Positions 18,702 to 26,986 of a stretch of 64,000 nucleotides of DNA are shown here, one piece after another (within the stretch, counting starts at the first letter, position 1; every line of letters begins with the position of its first letter). Source of the stretch: Sulfurimonas sp. (GTDB lineage Bacteria > Campylobacterota > Campylobacteria > Campylobacterales > Sulfurimonadaceae); contig NZ_CP093396.1 of NCBI RefSeq assembly GCF_029027405.1, forward strand, positions 1,860,001 through 1,924,000, given 5' to 3'. The notes beneath the pieces are model-generated. The model was given only the letters and a program-made list of their open reading frames with translations. It did not search any database and was not told where the DNA came from. The position numbers and the translations under genes were made by a program.

Positions 18702-20162
18702 ATGGGAAAAATTACAGGATTTAAAGAGTATAAGCGTCAAAATTTTTCTATTGCACCAGTAGAGGAACGCATAAAGCATAACAATGAATTTGTAATTCCT
18801 GCGAATAAAAATGCAATGGAGATTCAAGGTGCTAGATGCATGGACTGTGGTGTTCCTTTTTGTCATAGTAATTATGGTTGTCCAGTCGGTAATAATATAC
18901 CTCAATTTAATGATCACATATATAAAAACAAATGGGAAAATGCATTTCGTACACTGATGAGTACAAATAATTTTCCAGAATTTACGGGAAGAGTATGCCC
19001 TGCTCCATGTGAGACTGCTTGTGTTCTTGGTTTAAATAATGACGCAGTTACAATAAAGGGCATCGAGTATTCAATAATTGAGATGGCTTACAAAAAAGGC
19101 TGGATGAAACCACAAGTACCAAAAATCAGAAGTGGCAAAAAAGTTGCAGTTGTTGGTTCTGGTCCAGCTGGTCTTAGTGTTGCAAGTCAGCTTAACAAAG
19201 CGGGACATGAAGTTACTATATATGAAAGAGATAAACGCATCGGCGGTTTAGTTCGTTATGGTATTCCAAACTATAAACTTGACAAGAAAAAAGTAGTTCA
19301 ACGCAGAATTGATATGATGGTTGAAGAAGGCATAAAATTTGTTACAAATGCGCATATTGGTATAGATATACCACTGAAAAAACTTCAAGATGAATATGAC
19401 TCTGTTGTACTATGTGGTGGAGCGTCTTTACCAAGAGACTTACCAATAGACAATAGAGATGCTAAAGGTATTCATTTTGCAATGGAATTTTTAGCACAGT
19501 GTAACTCACGCATAGAGGGTGAAAATATTCCTAAAGAAAAAGAGATTTTAGCAACTGATAAACATATTGTTGTTATTGGTGGAGGAGATACAGGAAGTGA
19601 CTGCGTTGGAAACTCTATAAGACAAGGAGCAGCATCTATCACCCAGATAGAACTAATGCCAAAAGCACCACTAGAGAGAACAGATGCTATGCCATGGCCA
19701 ACATATCCAAGAGTGTTTAAACTATCAACTTCTCAACAAGAGGGTTGTGATATGGACTTTAACATACTTTCAAAATCATTTATCAAAGATGAAAATGGAA
19801 ATGTAAAAGGTCTAAACTGTGTAAAAATTGAGTGGGGAGATAAAGGATTTAGTGAAATAAAAGGAACTGAATTTACTTTAAAAGCTGACTTAATTTTCTT
19901 AGCTATGGGCTTTATGGGACCTGAGCAAACAGGTATGATAGAAGAGTTAAAACTTGACACAGATGCTAGAAGTAATATAGAGACAAACAACTACAAAACT
20001 TCTGTTGAAGGCGTTTTTAGTGCTGGAGATATGAGAAGAGGTCAATCACTTGTAGTTTGGGCAATTTATGAAGGTAGAGAGTGTGCCATAGCAGTTGATG
20101 AATTTTTATCAAACAAAAAAACTATGCTAAACGCTAGAAGTAAATCTTTATACGAGAACTGA
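18702..20162 (+). CDS. gltD: Glutamate synthase small subunit
   Basis: The FAD and NADPH-binding subunit that supplies electrons to GltB. The 486 residues have an N-terminal [4Fe-4S] domain (CMDCGVPFCHSNYGCPVGN and CPAPCETACVLG), a FAD dinucleotide fold (VVGSGPAGLSVASQL, about residue 148), a NADPH fold (VVIGGGDTGSD, about residue 290) and the closing FAD motif GVFSAGDMRRGQSLVVWAI. The final 111 bases are repeated, in frame and with five differences, at 21507-21617, beyond two lipoprotein genes. The start overlaps the gltB ribosome-binding context, so the pair is translationally coupled. Confidence 0.98.
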   Translation: MGKITGFKEYKRQNFSIAPVEERIKHNNEFVIPANKNAMEIQGARCMDCGVPFCHSNYGCPVGNNIPQFNDHIYKNKWENAFRTLMSTNNFPEFTGRVCPAPCETACVLGLNNDAVTIKGIEYSIIEMAYKKGWMKPQVPKIRSGKKVAVVGSGPAGLSVASQLNKAGHEVTIYERDKRIGGLVRYGIPNYKLDKKKVVQRRIDMMVEEGIKFVTNAHIGIDIPLKKLQDEYDSVVLCGGASLPRDLPIDNRDAKGIHFAMEFLAQCNSRIEGENIPKEKEILATDKHIVVIGGGDTGSDCVGNSIRQGAASITQIELMPKAPLERTDAMPWPTYPRVFKLSTSQQEGCDMDFNILSKSFIKDENGNVKGLNCVKIEWGDKGFSEIKGTEFTLKADLIFLAMGFMGPEQTGMIEELKLDTDARSNIETNNYKTSVEGVFSAGDMRRGQSLVVWAIYEGRECAIAVDEFLSNKKTMLNARSKSLYEN

Positions 20163-20184
20163 TTTTCAAGACAATGTCATATAA

Positions 20185-20266
20185 CATCTAAACACTTTAT
20201 AGTAGTTATTATTTATTAGATTTAAGGTTCTTTTGTATAGAATATGTTTAAATAAATAGTTATGTT
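20185..20266 (+). repeat. Intergenic promoter-region repeat, copy A
   Basis: This segment after gltD has a second copy at 21717-23030, interrupted by an IS5-family element. Both hold CATCTAA(A/G)CACTTTAT, TTAGATTTAAGGTTCTTTT and a TATAGAAT -10-like box (20236-20243 here). The box lies about 55 bases before the first lipoprotein start and may drive that operon. Confidence 0.7.
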
Positions 20267-20295
20267 ACGATTAAATAACAAAAGGAATATACACA

Positions 20296-20889
20296 TTGAG
20301 AAAACAATACAAATTATTAGTTGCTAGTATTATAACAATGATGGCAATTACAGGATGTTCACATAAAATATCTATAAATCCTTCATTAGAAAAAATACGA
20401 GAGACAACAGTTGAAAATAAACTTGACATTAATGTCGGTTATTATATATCTAAGCATAATAAAAAGTTAAAAGTAACAACTCCAGGAGGTGGGGGAGATA
20501 AAGTTGAATATATGCCATATAAAGATACCGAAAGTGCTTTAAATACAATTTTGTCAAAAGTTTTCAATAGAGTATACTCGTTAAAGTCATTTAACGATAA
20601 AGAATATATTGAATCAAAAAGTATAAAATATATTTTTACACCAAAAATCAAAACAAACTCTTCATCTGACAGTGCCTTTACATGGCCACCAACAAAATTT
20701 ACTGTGGCATTAACATGTGAAGCTGTTAATTTGAATGGAAGTAAAGTATGGGAAGAAACTACTTATGAAGAAGGAAATGCTGAGTTTGATGAATTTAAAG
20801 AAAATTTTTCATTATCTGCTCAAAGAGCTACAGAGAAAGCATTTCAAAGTATGCTAAATAAATTAAAAAAATCAGATTCATTCAAATAA
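20296..20889 (+). CDS. Hypothetical outer-membrane-type lipoprotein 1
   Basis: A 197-residue lipoprotein of unknown function. The signal peptide ends in a lipobox (AITG before Cys21). The mature part has a short Gly-rich turn (TPGGGGD), an alternating strand-like centre and a Lys-rich amphipathic C-terminal helix. The start codon is TTG, chosen because AAAAGGAA stands nine bases before it. It is followed after eight bases by a second lipoprotein gene. The pair stands between two copies of the gltD 3' end and so looks like an inserted block. No family recognised. Confidence 0.7.
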   Translation: MRKQYKLLVASIITMMAITGCSHKISINPSLEKIRETTVENKLDINVGYYISKHNKKLKVTTPGGGGDKVEYMPYKDTESALNTILSKVFNRVYSLKSFNDKEYIESKSIKYIFTPKIKTNSSSDSAFTWPPTKFTVALTCEAVNLNGSKVWEETTYEEGNAEFDEFKENFSLSAQRATEKAFQSMLNKLKKSDSFK

Positions 20890-20897
20890 GGAAAAAT

Positions 20898-21452
20898 ATG
20901 AGATACTTCAAACTTACACTATTAGCATTATTATTAGTTTTAACAACAGGTTGTTCAATGAAAGGTCATAAGTTTAATCCTGATTTTAATTCAATTAATG
21001 AATTAAAAGATACTAACTTAAAGTCTATGACAATACAAAAAAATAAGTTTAAAAAAGAAAAAGATGAGTCAATTGGTCTAAGAGCAATGAATATGACATC
21101 TCCTTACGGAGGTTCTTTTTCAAAATATTTAGAAATTTCATTAGAAGAACAGTTAAAGCAAGCATCAATATATGACACAAAATCTGATATTAAAATTTCT
21201 ACTGTATTATTGAAAAATGATGTTTCTATCTCCAGTTTTAGTATTGGAGAAGCTGACTTATCGGCCAACTTTATAGTTATGAATAAAGATAGAAAAGTTT
21301 ATGAAAAAGAGCATTCTATACATCACGAATGGGATTCATCATTTATTGGACAAATAGCTATCAAAAATGCTATCGAAAACTATCCTGTTGCGATGCAAAA
21401 ATTGATAGATAGTTTTTTATTAGACAAAGAATTGATTGAAGTAGCCAAGTAA
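20898..21452 (+). CDS. Hypothetical lipoprotein 2
   Basis: A 184-residue lipoprotein (TTG before Cys19) of unknown function. After the lipobox comes a charged linker, a helix around residues 70-90 (KYLEISLEEQLKQAS), then strand-rich sequence and a C-terminal helix. The pattern of a periplasmic protein that assembles with partners is suggestive, since the gene is paired with lipoprotein 1 and lies near a CsgG-like cluster, but no family is recognised. AAGG stands before the ATG. Confidence 0.7.
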   Translation: MRYFKLTLLALLLVLTTGCSMKGHKFNPDFNSINELKDTNLKSMTIQKNKFKKEKDESIGLRAMNMTSPYGGSFSKYLEISLEEQLKQASIYDTKSDIKISTVLLKNDVSISSFSIGEADLSANFIVMNKDRKVYEKEHSIHHEWDSSFIGQIAIKNAIENYPVAMQKLIDSFLLDKELIEVAK

Positions 21453-21506
21453 GAAAAGCATAACAAAAACAAGAGACAATGAAAAAAAATAGTCTCATTA
21501 TCTAAT

Positions 21507-21617
21507 GTTGTTTGGGCAATTTACGAAGGCAGAGAGTGTGCCATAGCAGTTGATGAATTTTTATCAAACAAAAAAACTATGCTAAACGCTAGAAGTAAAT
21601 CTTTATATGAGAAATGA
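21507..21617 (+). pseudogene. gltD 3'-end fragment (second allele)
   Basis: These 111 bases match the last 111 bases of gltD (20052-20162) with five differences by my count. The frame is intact to the stop: VVWAIYEGRECAIAVDEF is identical and the end reads LYEK instead of LYEN. Four of the five changes are synonymous, so the sequence diverged while coding and was probably imported or left behind from another gltD allele, not duplicated recently. No start codon or promoter is associated. The 54 bases before it, after lipoprotein 2, hold only A-rich sequence. Confidence 0.9.
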
Positions 21618-21638
21618 TTTTTAAAATAAACTTAGGTT

Positions 21639-21656
21639 ACATCTCATGGGAGATGT
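21639..21656 (+). terminator. Small hairpin after the gltD fragment
   Basis: ACATCTC-ATGG-GAGATGT is a perfect 7-bp stem 21 bases beyond the fragment's stop. No U-run follows directly, so termination is uncertain. The remaining sequence to the IS5 element (21657-21716) shows no gene. Confidence 0.35.
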
Positions 21657-21739
21657 GACGAGAGAATCAATTCTTTTAACTTCCATAAATACCATTTCAC
21701 TTAATATTATAGATAGCATCTAAGCACTTTATTGTAATT

Positions 21740-22966
21740 GAACCCTCTGAACAAGTCAGCTGATTCTTATTTATCTTGATATTCTAACATTTTAAAAATT
21801 CACTTTCAATTTTGAGATGAATTTTTGAGTATATTTTCTATATTTTTACTAATATATGCAATATTAGTCTCTCTTCTTGTCGTTTTATATCAGTTTATTG
21901 CTCTTACCAGTGCAGGTGTCCGTCTCAGATTATAACAAGCAGCCAACATAAAAAAGTGTTGTTGATTTTTCTCTATTCCAAGATATTTAGTTTCTCTAAA
22001 TTTCATATGATGCTTGATAAATGCAAATGGCAGTTCTACTAAACATCTTATCTTTGAGAACCTTGTATTATTTCTTGATTGTTTAGGTCTTAATTTAGAT
22101 TGACCTCTTACTCTTCTTTCGACTATACCAGCAAATATACCTTTTGCTCTTAAAGTTATCTTCCTTGCTTTTTGTATATAGCCGCTATCTGCAAAGATAG
22201 CTTTATCTTCATCTTGAGTAAGTTCATCGAATTGAGTACTATCATGAGTTGATGCAGTTGTAGCTATTACTTTTTTGATGATACCGTTTGTATCAGTTGC
22301 TATATGCATCTTTAATCCATGATGTTTACGACCTCTTTTTGAAGTATAGGTTGCATCAGAATCATGGGCTTTATTTGAAATAACTTTACCCTTGTCATCT
22401 TTTTTTCTCTTTGGTTCGCTTGAGTGGATGAGAGTAGCGTCTATAAGAGTTCCCTCATTGAGTATAAGTCTTTTAGATTCCATCATCTTTTTTACTTCTT
22501 CAAATATATCACCAAGTATCTCTTCTTTGATAAGCTTGTTTCTAAATTTACAAATAGTTGTTTCATCTGGAATAGTATCTTCATCTCTTATATCAAGAAA
22601 CTTTCTGAAGCTTATACGGTCATGTATAAGCTCTTCGGTCATTGGGTCTGACAATCCATACCAGTTTTGTAAAAAAAGTGAGCCTACTAATATCTTTGAT
22701 GGAATAGATGGTCTTCCTGTCTTACCTTTGTTGGGTTTGTATACATTTTTCTCTATAAGTATCTTCTCAATAGCTTCAAATGGAATAATCTCTTTCATCT
22801 CATTTAAAAACTTCATACTCTTCTTACCACCTTGGTATTTCATGGCATGGTCAAAAAAACTTAGTTGCATATTTATCCCTCAAACTTGGCTTCTTAGTAT
22901 ATTTATTTTAGCTAATTCTTGGTTTGAGGGAGGTTAAGTTAAATTGCTTGATTGTTCAGAGGGTTC
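21740..22966 (-). mobile_element. IS5-family insertion sequence, complete, 1227 bp
   Basis: Both ends carry the perfect 15-bp inverted repeat GAACCCTCTGAACAA, with weaker similarity further inward. AATT flanks both ends (21736-21739 and 22967-22970). Comparison with the uninterrupted sister sequence after gltD confirms that AATT is the 4-bp target duplication. The transposase gene is intact on the minus strand, so insertion may be recent. The right end lies 35 bases upstream of a -10-like box and may have removed upstream promoter elements of the CsgG operon. Confidence 0.92.
21890..22870 (-). CDS. IS5-family transposase
   Basis: A 326-residue DDE transposase of the IS5 group. The N-terminal DUF772-type region (GRPSIPSKILVGSLFLQNWYG) is followed by the catalytic Asp in GTLIDATLI, the second Asp in AIFADSGYIQKAR and the Glu of the YREK-like region in CLVELPFAFIKHHM. 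A basic linker (PKRKKDDKGK) and a HHGLKMHIATD stretch sit between them, as in E. coli IS5. All three catalytic residues are present, and the length is normal. Confidence 0.93.
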   Translation of the reverse strand: MQLSFFDHAMKYQGGKKSMKFLNEMKEIIPFEAIEKILIEKNVYKPNKGKTGRPSIPSKILVGSLFLQNWYGLSDPMTEELIHDRISFRKFLDIRDEDTIPDETTICKFRNKLIKEEILGDIFEEVKKMMESKRLILNEGTLIDATLIHSSEPKRKKDDKGKVISNKAHDSDATYTSKRGRKHHGLKMHIATDTNGIIKKVIATTASTHDSTQFDELTQDEDKAIFADSGYIQKARKITLRAKGIFAGIVERRVRGQSKLRPKQSRNNTRFSKIRCLVELPFAFIKHHMKFRETKYLGIEKNQQHFFMLAACYNLRRTPALVRAIN

Positions 22967-23039
22967 AATTGTTATTCGTTAGATTTAAGGTTCTTTTATA
23001 TAGAATGTGTTTGATTAAATAGCTGTTTTGATGTTAAAA

Positions 23040-23045
23040 TATAAT
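23040..23045 (+). promoter_or_regulatory. -10 box of the CsgG-like operon
   Basis: TATAAT lies 36 bases before the start of the CsgG-like gene. It is closer and better matched than the TAGAAT box at 23001-23006, so the operon may keep a promoter despite the IS insertion. Confidence 0.5.
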
Positions 23046-23080
23046 TCCATCACACAGCAAATATTAAAATAAGGATTTAC

Positions 23081-24058
23081 ATGTTTTTCAAAAGTATATA
23101 TACGATATCTGCTATTTCAATTTTATTTTCTGGTTGTGCAACTATGCAAAAAACAGAAACACATAAAATTCCAATAAAAAATGAATTCCAGATAAGTGAA
23201 ACTCTAAAAGTCAAAGAAAATATTCCTTCTGGATTAAAAAGAAAAGTTACAATAGGTAGATTTACAAATGAAACTAAATATGGTCAAAGTTTTTTTATTG
23301 ATAAAAATAACGATAAAATTGGAAAACAGGCAATGGATATTTTATCTGCAAAACTATTTCAATCAGGAAGATTTATCATGTTAGAGCGTGCAGATTTATC
23401 AAAAATAGAAAAAGAGCTTAGCATGGGCAATCATGCTAAACTTGACAACTCTGCTGATTACTTGATTTTAGGTTCTATTACAGAGTTTGGACGCAAAGAA
23501 ACAAGTGATGTAGGAATATTTAGTCGTGTTAAAAAACAAGAAGCATTTGCAAAAGTACATATTAGAATAGTAGATGTTAGTACGGGCTTAATTATTTATT
23601 CTGAAGAAGGGAAAGGTACATCTTTTAGTGAAGCAGGAACAGTAATGGGTGTTGGTGGCAAGGCTGGATATAACGGTCAATTAAATGATAAAGCGATTGA
23701 TGCAGCAATATCAGATTTAACTTCTAATATAATTGAAAACATGCTTGACAAACCATGGAAAGGATACATTCTTGGATATGAGGATGGAAGCTTAATCGTA
23801 TCAGGTGGGAAAAGTCAAAATATCAAAATTGGCGATAAATTTGATATTTACAAAGAAGGAAAAAAAGTTAAAAATCCTCAAACAAATATGATGATGAGCC
23901 TTCCTGGTAAAAAGATAGCAACAATCGAAATAGAAGCTACAATAGGTGATACACTCGATACAGAAGTTTCCTTGGCTACTATTGTAACTGGTAATTTAAA
24001 GGCATATATAGAAAGTAATAATTACTCTAAATTATATATTCAGATAGGAGTTAAATAA
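23081..24058 (+). CDS. CsgG-family lipoprotein
   Basis: A 325-residue lipoprotein (FSG before Cys19) with a CsgG-type domain at about residues 50-225: KRKVTIGRFTNET, LSAKLFQSGRFIMLERADL, ADYLILGSITEFGRK and KVHIRIVDVSTGLIIYSEEG. CsgG itself forms the curli export channel. Relatives in this three-gene arrangement lack curli genes and probably form another outer-membrane complex. The C-terminal 90 residues form an additional strand-rich domain. AAGGA precedes the ATG. The stop overlaps the next start, and four lipoprotein genes follow one another without gaps, so they are one operon whose products probably act together. Confidence 0.85.
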   Translation: MFFKSIYTISAISILFSGCATMQKTETHKIPIKNEFQISETLKVKENIPSGLKRKVTIGRFTNETKYGQSFFIDKNNDKIGKQAMDILSAKLFQSGRFIMLERADLSKIEKELSMGNHAKLDNSADYLILGSITEFGRKETSDVGIFSRVKKQEAFAKVHIRIVDVSTGLIIYSEEGKGTSFSEAGTVMGVGGKAGYNGQLNDKAIDAAISDLTSNIIENMLDKPWKGYILGYEDGSLIVSGGKSQNIKIGDKFDIYKEGKKVKNPQTNMMMSLPGKKIATIEIEATIGDTLDTEVSLATIVTGNLKAYIESNNYSKLYIQIGVK

Positions 24059-24357
24059 TGAGAAAAATAATATTAACAATAGGCTTAATTGCTTCAATAT
24101 TTTTATCCGGATGTGGATACAAAGAAGGAGTAGCAACTGCTACTAAAAAATCTTATTTATATTTTACTGGCAATATAAACGATACCATGATTTCAGTAGA
24201 CAATGGAGATAAGTTTAGTGTACAAGCTGGTAAAAACTACAAATACTCAGTTAAACCAGGCAAACATCTAGTTGAAATATATAGAAATAATATACTAATC
24301 ATTAAAAGAAATATTTTTATTAGTGATGGTATTTCCAAAGAAATTGAGGTGCAATAA
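24058..24357 (+). CDS. Small hypothetical lipoprotein
   Basis: A 99-residue lipoprotein (LSG before Cys19). The mature part is short and strand-rich (YLYFTGNINDTMISVDNG, then KPGKHLVEIYRNN) and resembles the beta-sandwich PEGA-like pattern, in which a small ligand-independent fold is attached to a surface structure. It starts at the last base of the CsgG-like stop codon and ends two bases before the DUF4810 gene. It is an extra member not always present in this cluster. Function unknown. Confidence 0.7.
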   Translation: MRKIILTIGLIASIFLSGCGYKEGVATATKKSYLYFTGNINDTMISVDNGDKFSVQAGKNYKYSVKPGKHLVEIYRNNILIIKRNIFISDGISKEIEVQ

Positions 24358-24359
24358 AA

Positions 24360-24749
24360 ATGAAAAACAATAAAATAATAGGCTTATTAACAATAGTATC
24401 TATTGGATTTATAATATCTGGTTGTGGTCAACCAAAGCCTTTATATACATATGGAAACTATAGCTCAAGTTATTATGAATCCAAGAAAGATGTTGATACT
24501 GATACGGCTTTGGAACTTCAAAAATCAATAGAATATGCTATTGAAAATGCAAATGAAAGCCGTTCTGGTAGAGTTGCTCCAGGAATGTATGCGAATCTAG
24601 GTTATATATATCTCAAAGGTGGTAAAACTGATAAAGCTATAGAAAATTTTAATAAAGAAAAATCTATATATCCAGAGTCAGCTCACTTCATGGATAGAAT
24701 GATTAAAAAAATAGAATTAGCAGAAGGAAAAACAGATAATGAAAAATAA
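24360..24749 (+). CDS. DUF4810 lipoprotein
   Basis: A 129-residue lipoprotein (ISG before Cys22) with the DUF4810 pattern: PLYTYGNYSSSYYES after the lipobox, then a TPR-like helix pair (GMYANLGYIYLKGGKTDKAIENFNKEKSIYPES). The order CsgG-like, DUF4810, GNA1162-like is a conserved gene cluster, known for example in Neisseria, and the products are expected to interact at the outer membrane. It overlaps the next gene by 11 bases. Confidence 0.82.
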   Translation: MKNNKIIGLLTIVSIGFIISGCGQPKPLYTYGNYSSSYYESKKDVDTDTALELQKSIEYAIENANESRSGRVAPGMYANLGYIYLKGGKTDKAIENFNKEKSIYPESAHFMDRMIKKIELAEGKTDNEK

Positions 24750-25425
24750 ACTTACAATACTATTAACTTCTATAGTGTCTATATTGATTTTTACTGGATG
24801 TGGAGCTACATATGTCACAAAAGGAACAGAATTTCCTAAAATGTATGAGCAACAACCTCGCTCAATACTTATATTACCGCCAATGAATGAAAGCACAGAT
24901 GCTGAAGCTAAAGATTATTATATGACAACAACAGAAATGCCTTTTGCTTTAATGGGTTACTATACATTTCCAACAGAAATGGTTAGTGATATTATGAAGC
25001 AAGAGGGTGTTTATGACACTGAGATTTTATATAATATGCCTCTTGATAAATACTACGAATATTTTGGTGCTGATACAGTTTTGTTTACGAGGATTAAAAA
25101 ATGGGATGTTTCATATATGATACTTGCTTCAAACTTAACTATATCAATAGAAGCTAAAATCATGTCAACTAAGACATCTGAAGAGTTATGGAAATATACT
25201 GGTACAGTTGTTGTAGACTTAAGTGGTGGAGATACAGGTGGAGGAATTGTTGGCTTAATAACAAAAGCAATTTTATCAGCTGTAAATACAGCAACTGCTG
25301 ATTATGTACAACATGCACATACTGCGAATAGAAGAATAATTTATACTCTTCCTGCTGGTCCATATAATGAAATGCACATGAAAGATCAAAGTGTTCAATT
25401 AATTGATCAAACTCCAGGAAAATGA
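24739..25425 (+). CDS. GNA1162/DUF799-family lipoprotein
   Basis: A 228-residue lipoprotein (FTG before Cys21) of the DUF799 family, whose Neisseria member GNA1162 is a surface antigen with a TolB-N-like fold. Family features are RSILILPPMNESTDAEAKDYYMTT near residue 42, MGYYTFPTEM, and a Gly-rich DLSGGDTGGGIVGLI segment. It closes the lipoprotein operon. No clear terminator follows. The 235 bases to metY contain a small GAGTT/AACTC inverted repeat (near 25486-25504) and the metY leader. Confidence 0.85.
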   Translation: MKNKLTILLTSIVSILIFTGCGATYVTKGTEFPKMYEQQPRSILILPPMNESTDAEAKDYYMTTTEMPFALMGYYTFPTEMVSDIMKQEGVYDTEILYNMPLDKYYEYFGADTVLFTRIKKWDVSYMILASNLTISIEAKIMSTKTSEELWKYTGTVVVDLSGGDTGGGIVGLITKAILSAVNTATADYVQHAHTANRRIIYTLPAGPYNEMHMKDQSVQLIDQTPGK

Positions 25426-25660
25426 AATATTTCAATATCAACAATATAAGAGATAAGGGGTAAGGTACCAAATTCAAGAGTGGAGTTTAGCCCCGCCGTT
25501 AACTCTAAATTAGTATTCCCAAACTTGACAAAGAAAGAAATAAAAAGACAATTTATAAGTTTTGACTTAGCGATGTTTGAAGTTGTCTATATTCAATAAA
25601 TTGATACATTAAGTATTTTGTGATAAAATCATTAAAATATTTTATAACATTGGAGAAACA

Positions 25661-26926
25661 ATGGATTTACAAACAAAAGCACTACATGCTGGATATGAAA
25701 AAGACTCTCAAGGAACTATGGCAGTTCCTATTTATATGACGACTGCGTATGAGTTTCGTGATGTTGAGCACGCTGCAAATTTATTTGCACTTAAAGAATT
25801 AGGTAACATTTACACTCGTTTAAATAATCCTACAACAGATGTTTTTGAAAAAAGATTTGCTGAGTTAGAAGGTGGAGAAGCTGCTATTGCTACAGCAAGT
25901 GGCATGAGTGCTATTTTTTACGCTATTGCTAACTCTGCTGAGGCTGGTGATAATATTGTATGCGCTAGACAACTTTATGGTGGAAGTCTTACACTGAATT
26001 CTCATACTCTTAAACGCTTTGGAATTGAATCAAGATTTTTTGATGTTCAAAATCCAAGTGAGATAGAAGCACTCATAGACGACAAAACAAAAGTTATCTT
26101 TTTTGAGTCTTTAACAAATCCTAGTATTGATGTTGCTGACATTGAGGCGATTACTACTATCGCTAACAAACATGGCATACTTACTGTAGTTGACAATACT
26201 GTAGCCACTCCTGTTTTATGCCGTCCTTTTGAGTTTGGAGCAGATATATCTGTTCACTCTACATCTAAGTACACAACAGGTCAAGGTCTTGCTATTGGTG
26301 GTATTTTAGTTGAGAGAAAAGGTCTTTTAGAAAAACTAAAAGCAAATCCAAGATACCCTCAGTTTAATGAGCCAGACCCTTCTTACCATGGGTTGGTGTA
26401 TGTAGATGTACCTCTTCCTGCTTTTACTTTAAGAACTCGGCTTTCGCTTCTTAGAGATATTGGTGCAGTTCCATCTCCCTTTAACTCTTGGTTATTTATT
26501 CAAGGAACAGAAACACTATCTCTTCGCATGAAGGAGCATTCGGCAAATGCTTTAGCACTAGCCGAATTTTTAGAAGCACATCCAAAAGTAAATAAAGTAA
26601 ATTATCCTGGTTTAAAAAGTAACTCAAACTATGCCAATGCTCAAAAACACTTTGACAATGGAGCTTGTAGTGGACTTTTAAGTTTTGAAGTTGACTCTTT
26701 AGAAATAGCTACTAAAATCGTAGATGCTACTGAACTTTACTCTTTAGTTGTAAATATTGGTGATTCAAAATCAATCATTACGCACCCTGCATCTACAACT
26801 CATCAACAGTTAAATGAAGAAGAATTAAAAGCTTGTGGTGTTCCTTCTGGACTTATCAGAATTTCAGCTGGATTAGAATCAATAAAAGATTTAATCGCAG
26901 ACATTAAACAAGCTTTAGAGGCATAA
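25661..26926 (+). CDS. metY: O-acetylhomoserine sulfhydrylase
   Basis: A PLP enzyme that joins O-acetylhomoserine with sulfide to give homocysteine, a direct sulfhydrylation route to methionine that suits a sulfide-rich life. The 421 residues carry the Cys/Met metabolism PLP signature; the Schiff-base lysine is Lys203 in HSTSKYTTGQG. TASGMSAIFYA and SLTNPSIDVAD are further family motifs. The length around 420-430 and the paired metX distinguish it from MetB and MetC. TTGGAGAAACA precedes the ATG. It lies 60 bases before metX. Confidence 0.93.
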   Translation: MDLQTKALHAGYEKDSQGTMAVPIYMTTAYEFRDVEHAANLFALKELGNIYTRLNNPTTDVFEKRFAELEGGEAAIATASGMSAIFYAIANSAEAGDNIVCARQLYGGSLTLNSHTLKRFGIESRFFDVQNPSEIEALIDDKTKVIFFESLTNPSIDVADIEAITTIANKHGILTVVDNTVATPVLCRPFEFGADISVHSTSKYTTGQGLAIGGILVERKGLLEKLKANPRYPQFNEPDPSYHGLVYVDVPLPAFTLRTRLSLLRDIGAVPSPFNSWLFIQGTETLSLRMKEHSANALALAEFLEAHPKVNKVNYPGLKSNSNYANAQKHFDNGACSGLLSFEVDSLEIATKIVDATELYSLVVNIGDSKSIITHPASTTHQQLNEEELKACGVPSGLIRISAGLESIKDLIADIKQALEA

Positions 26927-26986
26927 AAAGTAGTATTAAGTCATTTTCGCTAAAATGTTACTATTATTTTACGGAGAACTGCAAAC

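Larger units (their letters stand above)
21717..23030 (+). repeat. Intergenic promoter-region repeat, copy B, split by IS5 element
   Basis: This is the second copy of the 20185-20266 segment. Removing the insertion (21740-22966) and one AATT restores an uninterrupted alignment with copy A across the insertion point: 30 bases, ACTTTAT to TTAGATTT, with the same length and five or six substitutions. It carries a TAGAAT box at 23001-23006. Confidence 0.8.

Noticed and set aside
22392..22937. Open frame antisense to the IS5 transposase
   Set aside because: It is a shadow of a conserved transposase gene with all catalytic residues on the other strand.
25426..25660. Riboswitch or further attC-like site upstream of metY
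   Set aside because: Only a weak GAGTT/AACTC repeat is visible; I see no SAM-riboswitch core and no GTTATG-type end with matching arms.
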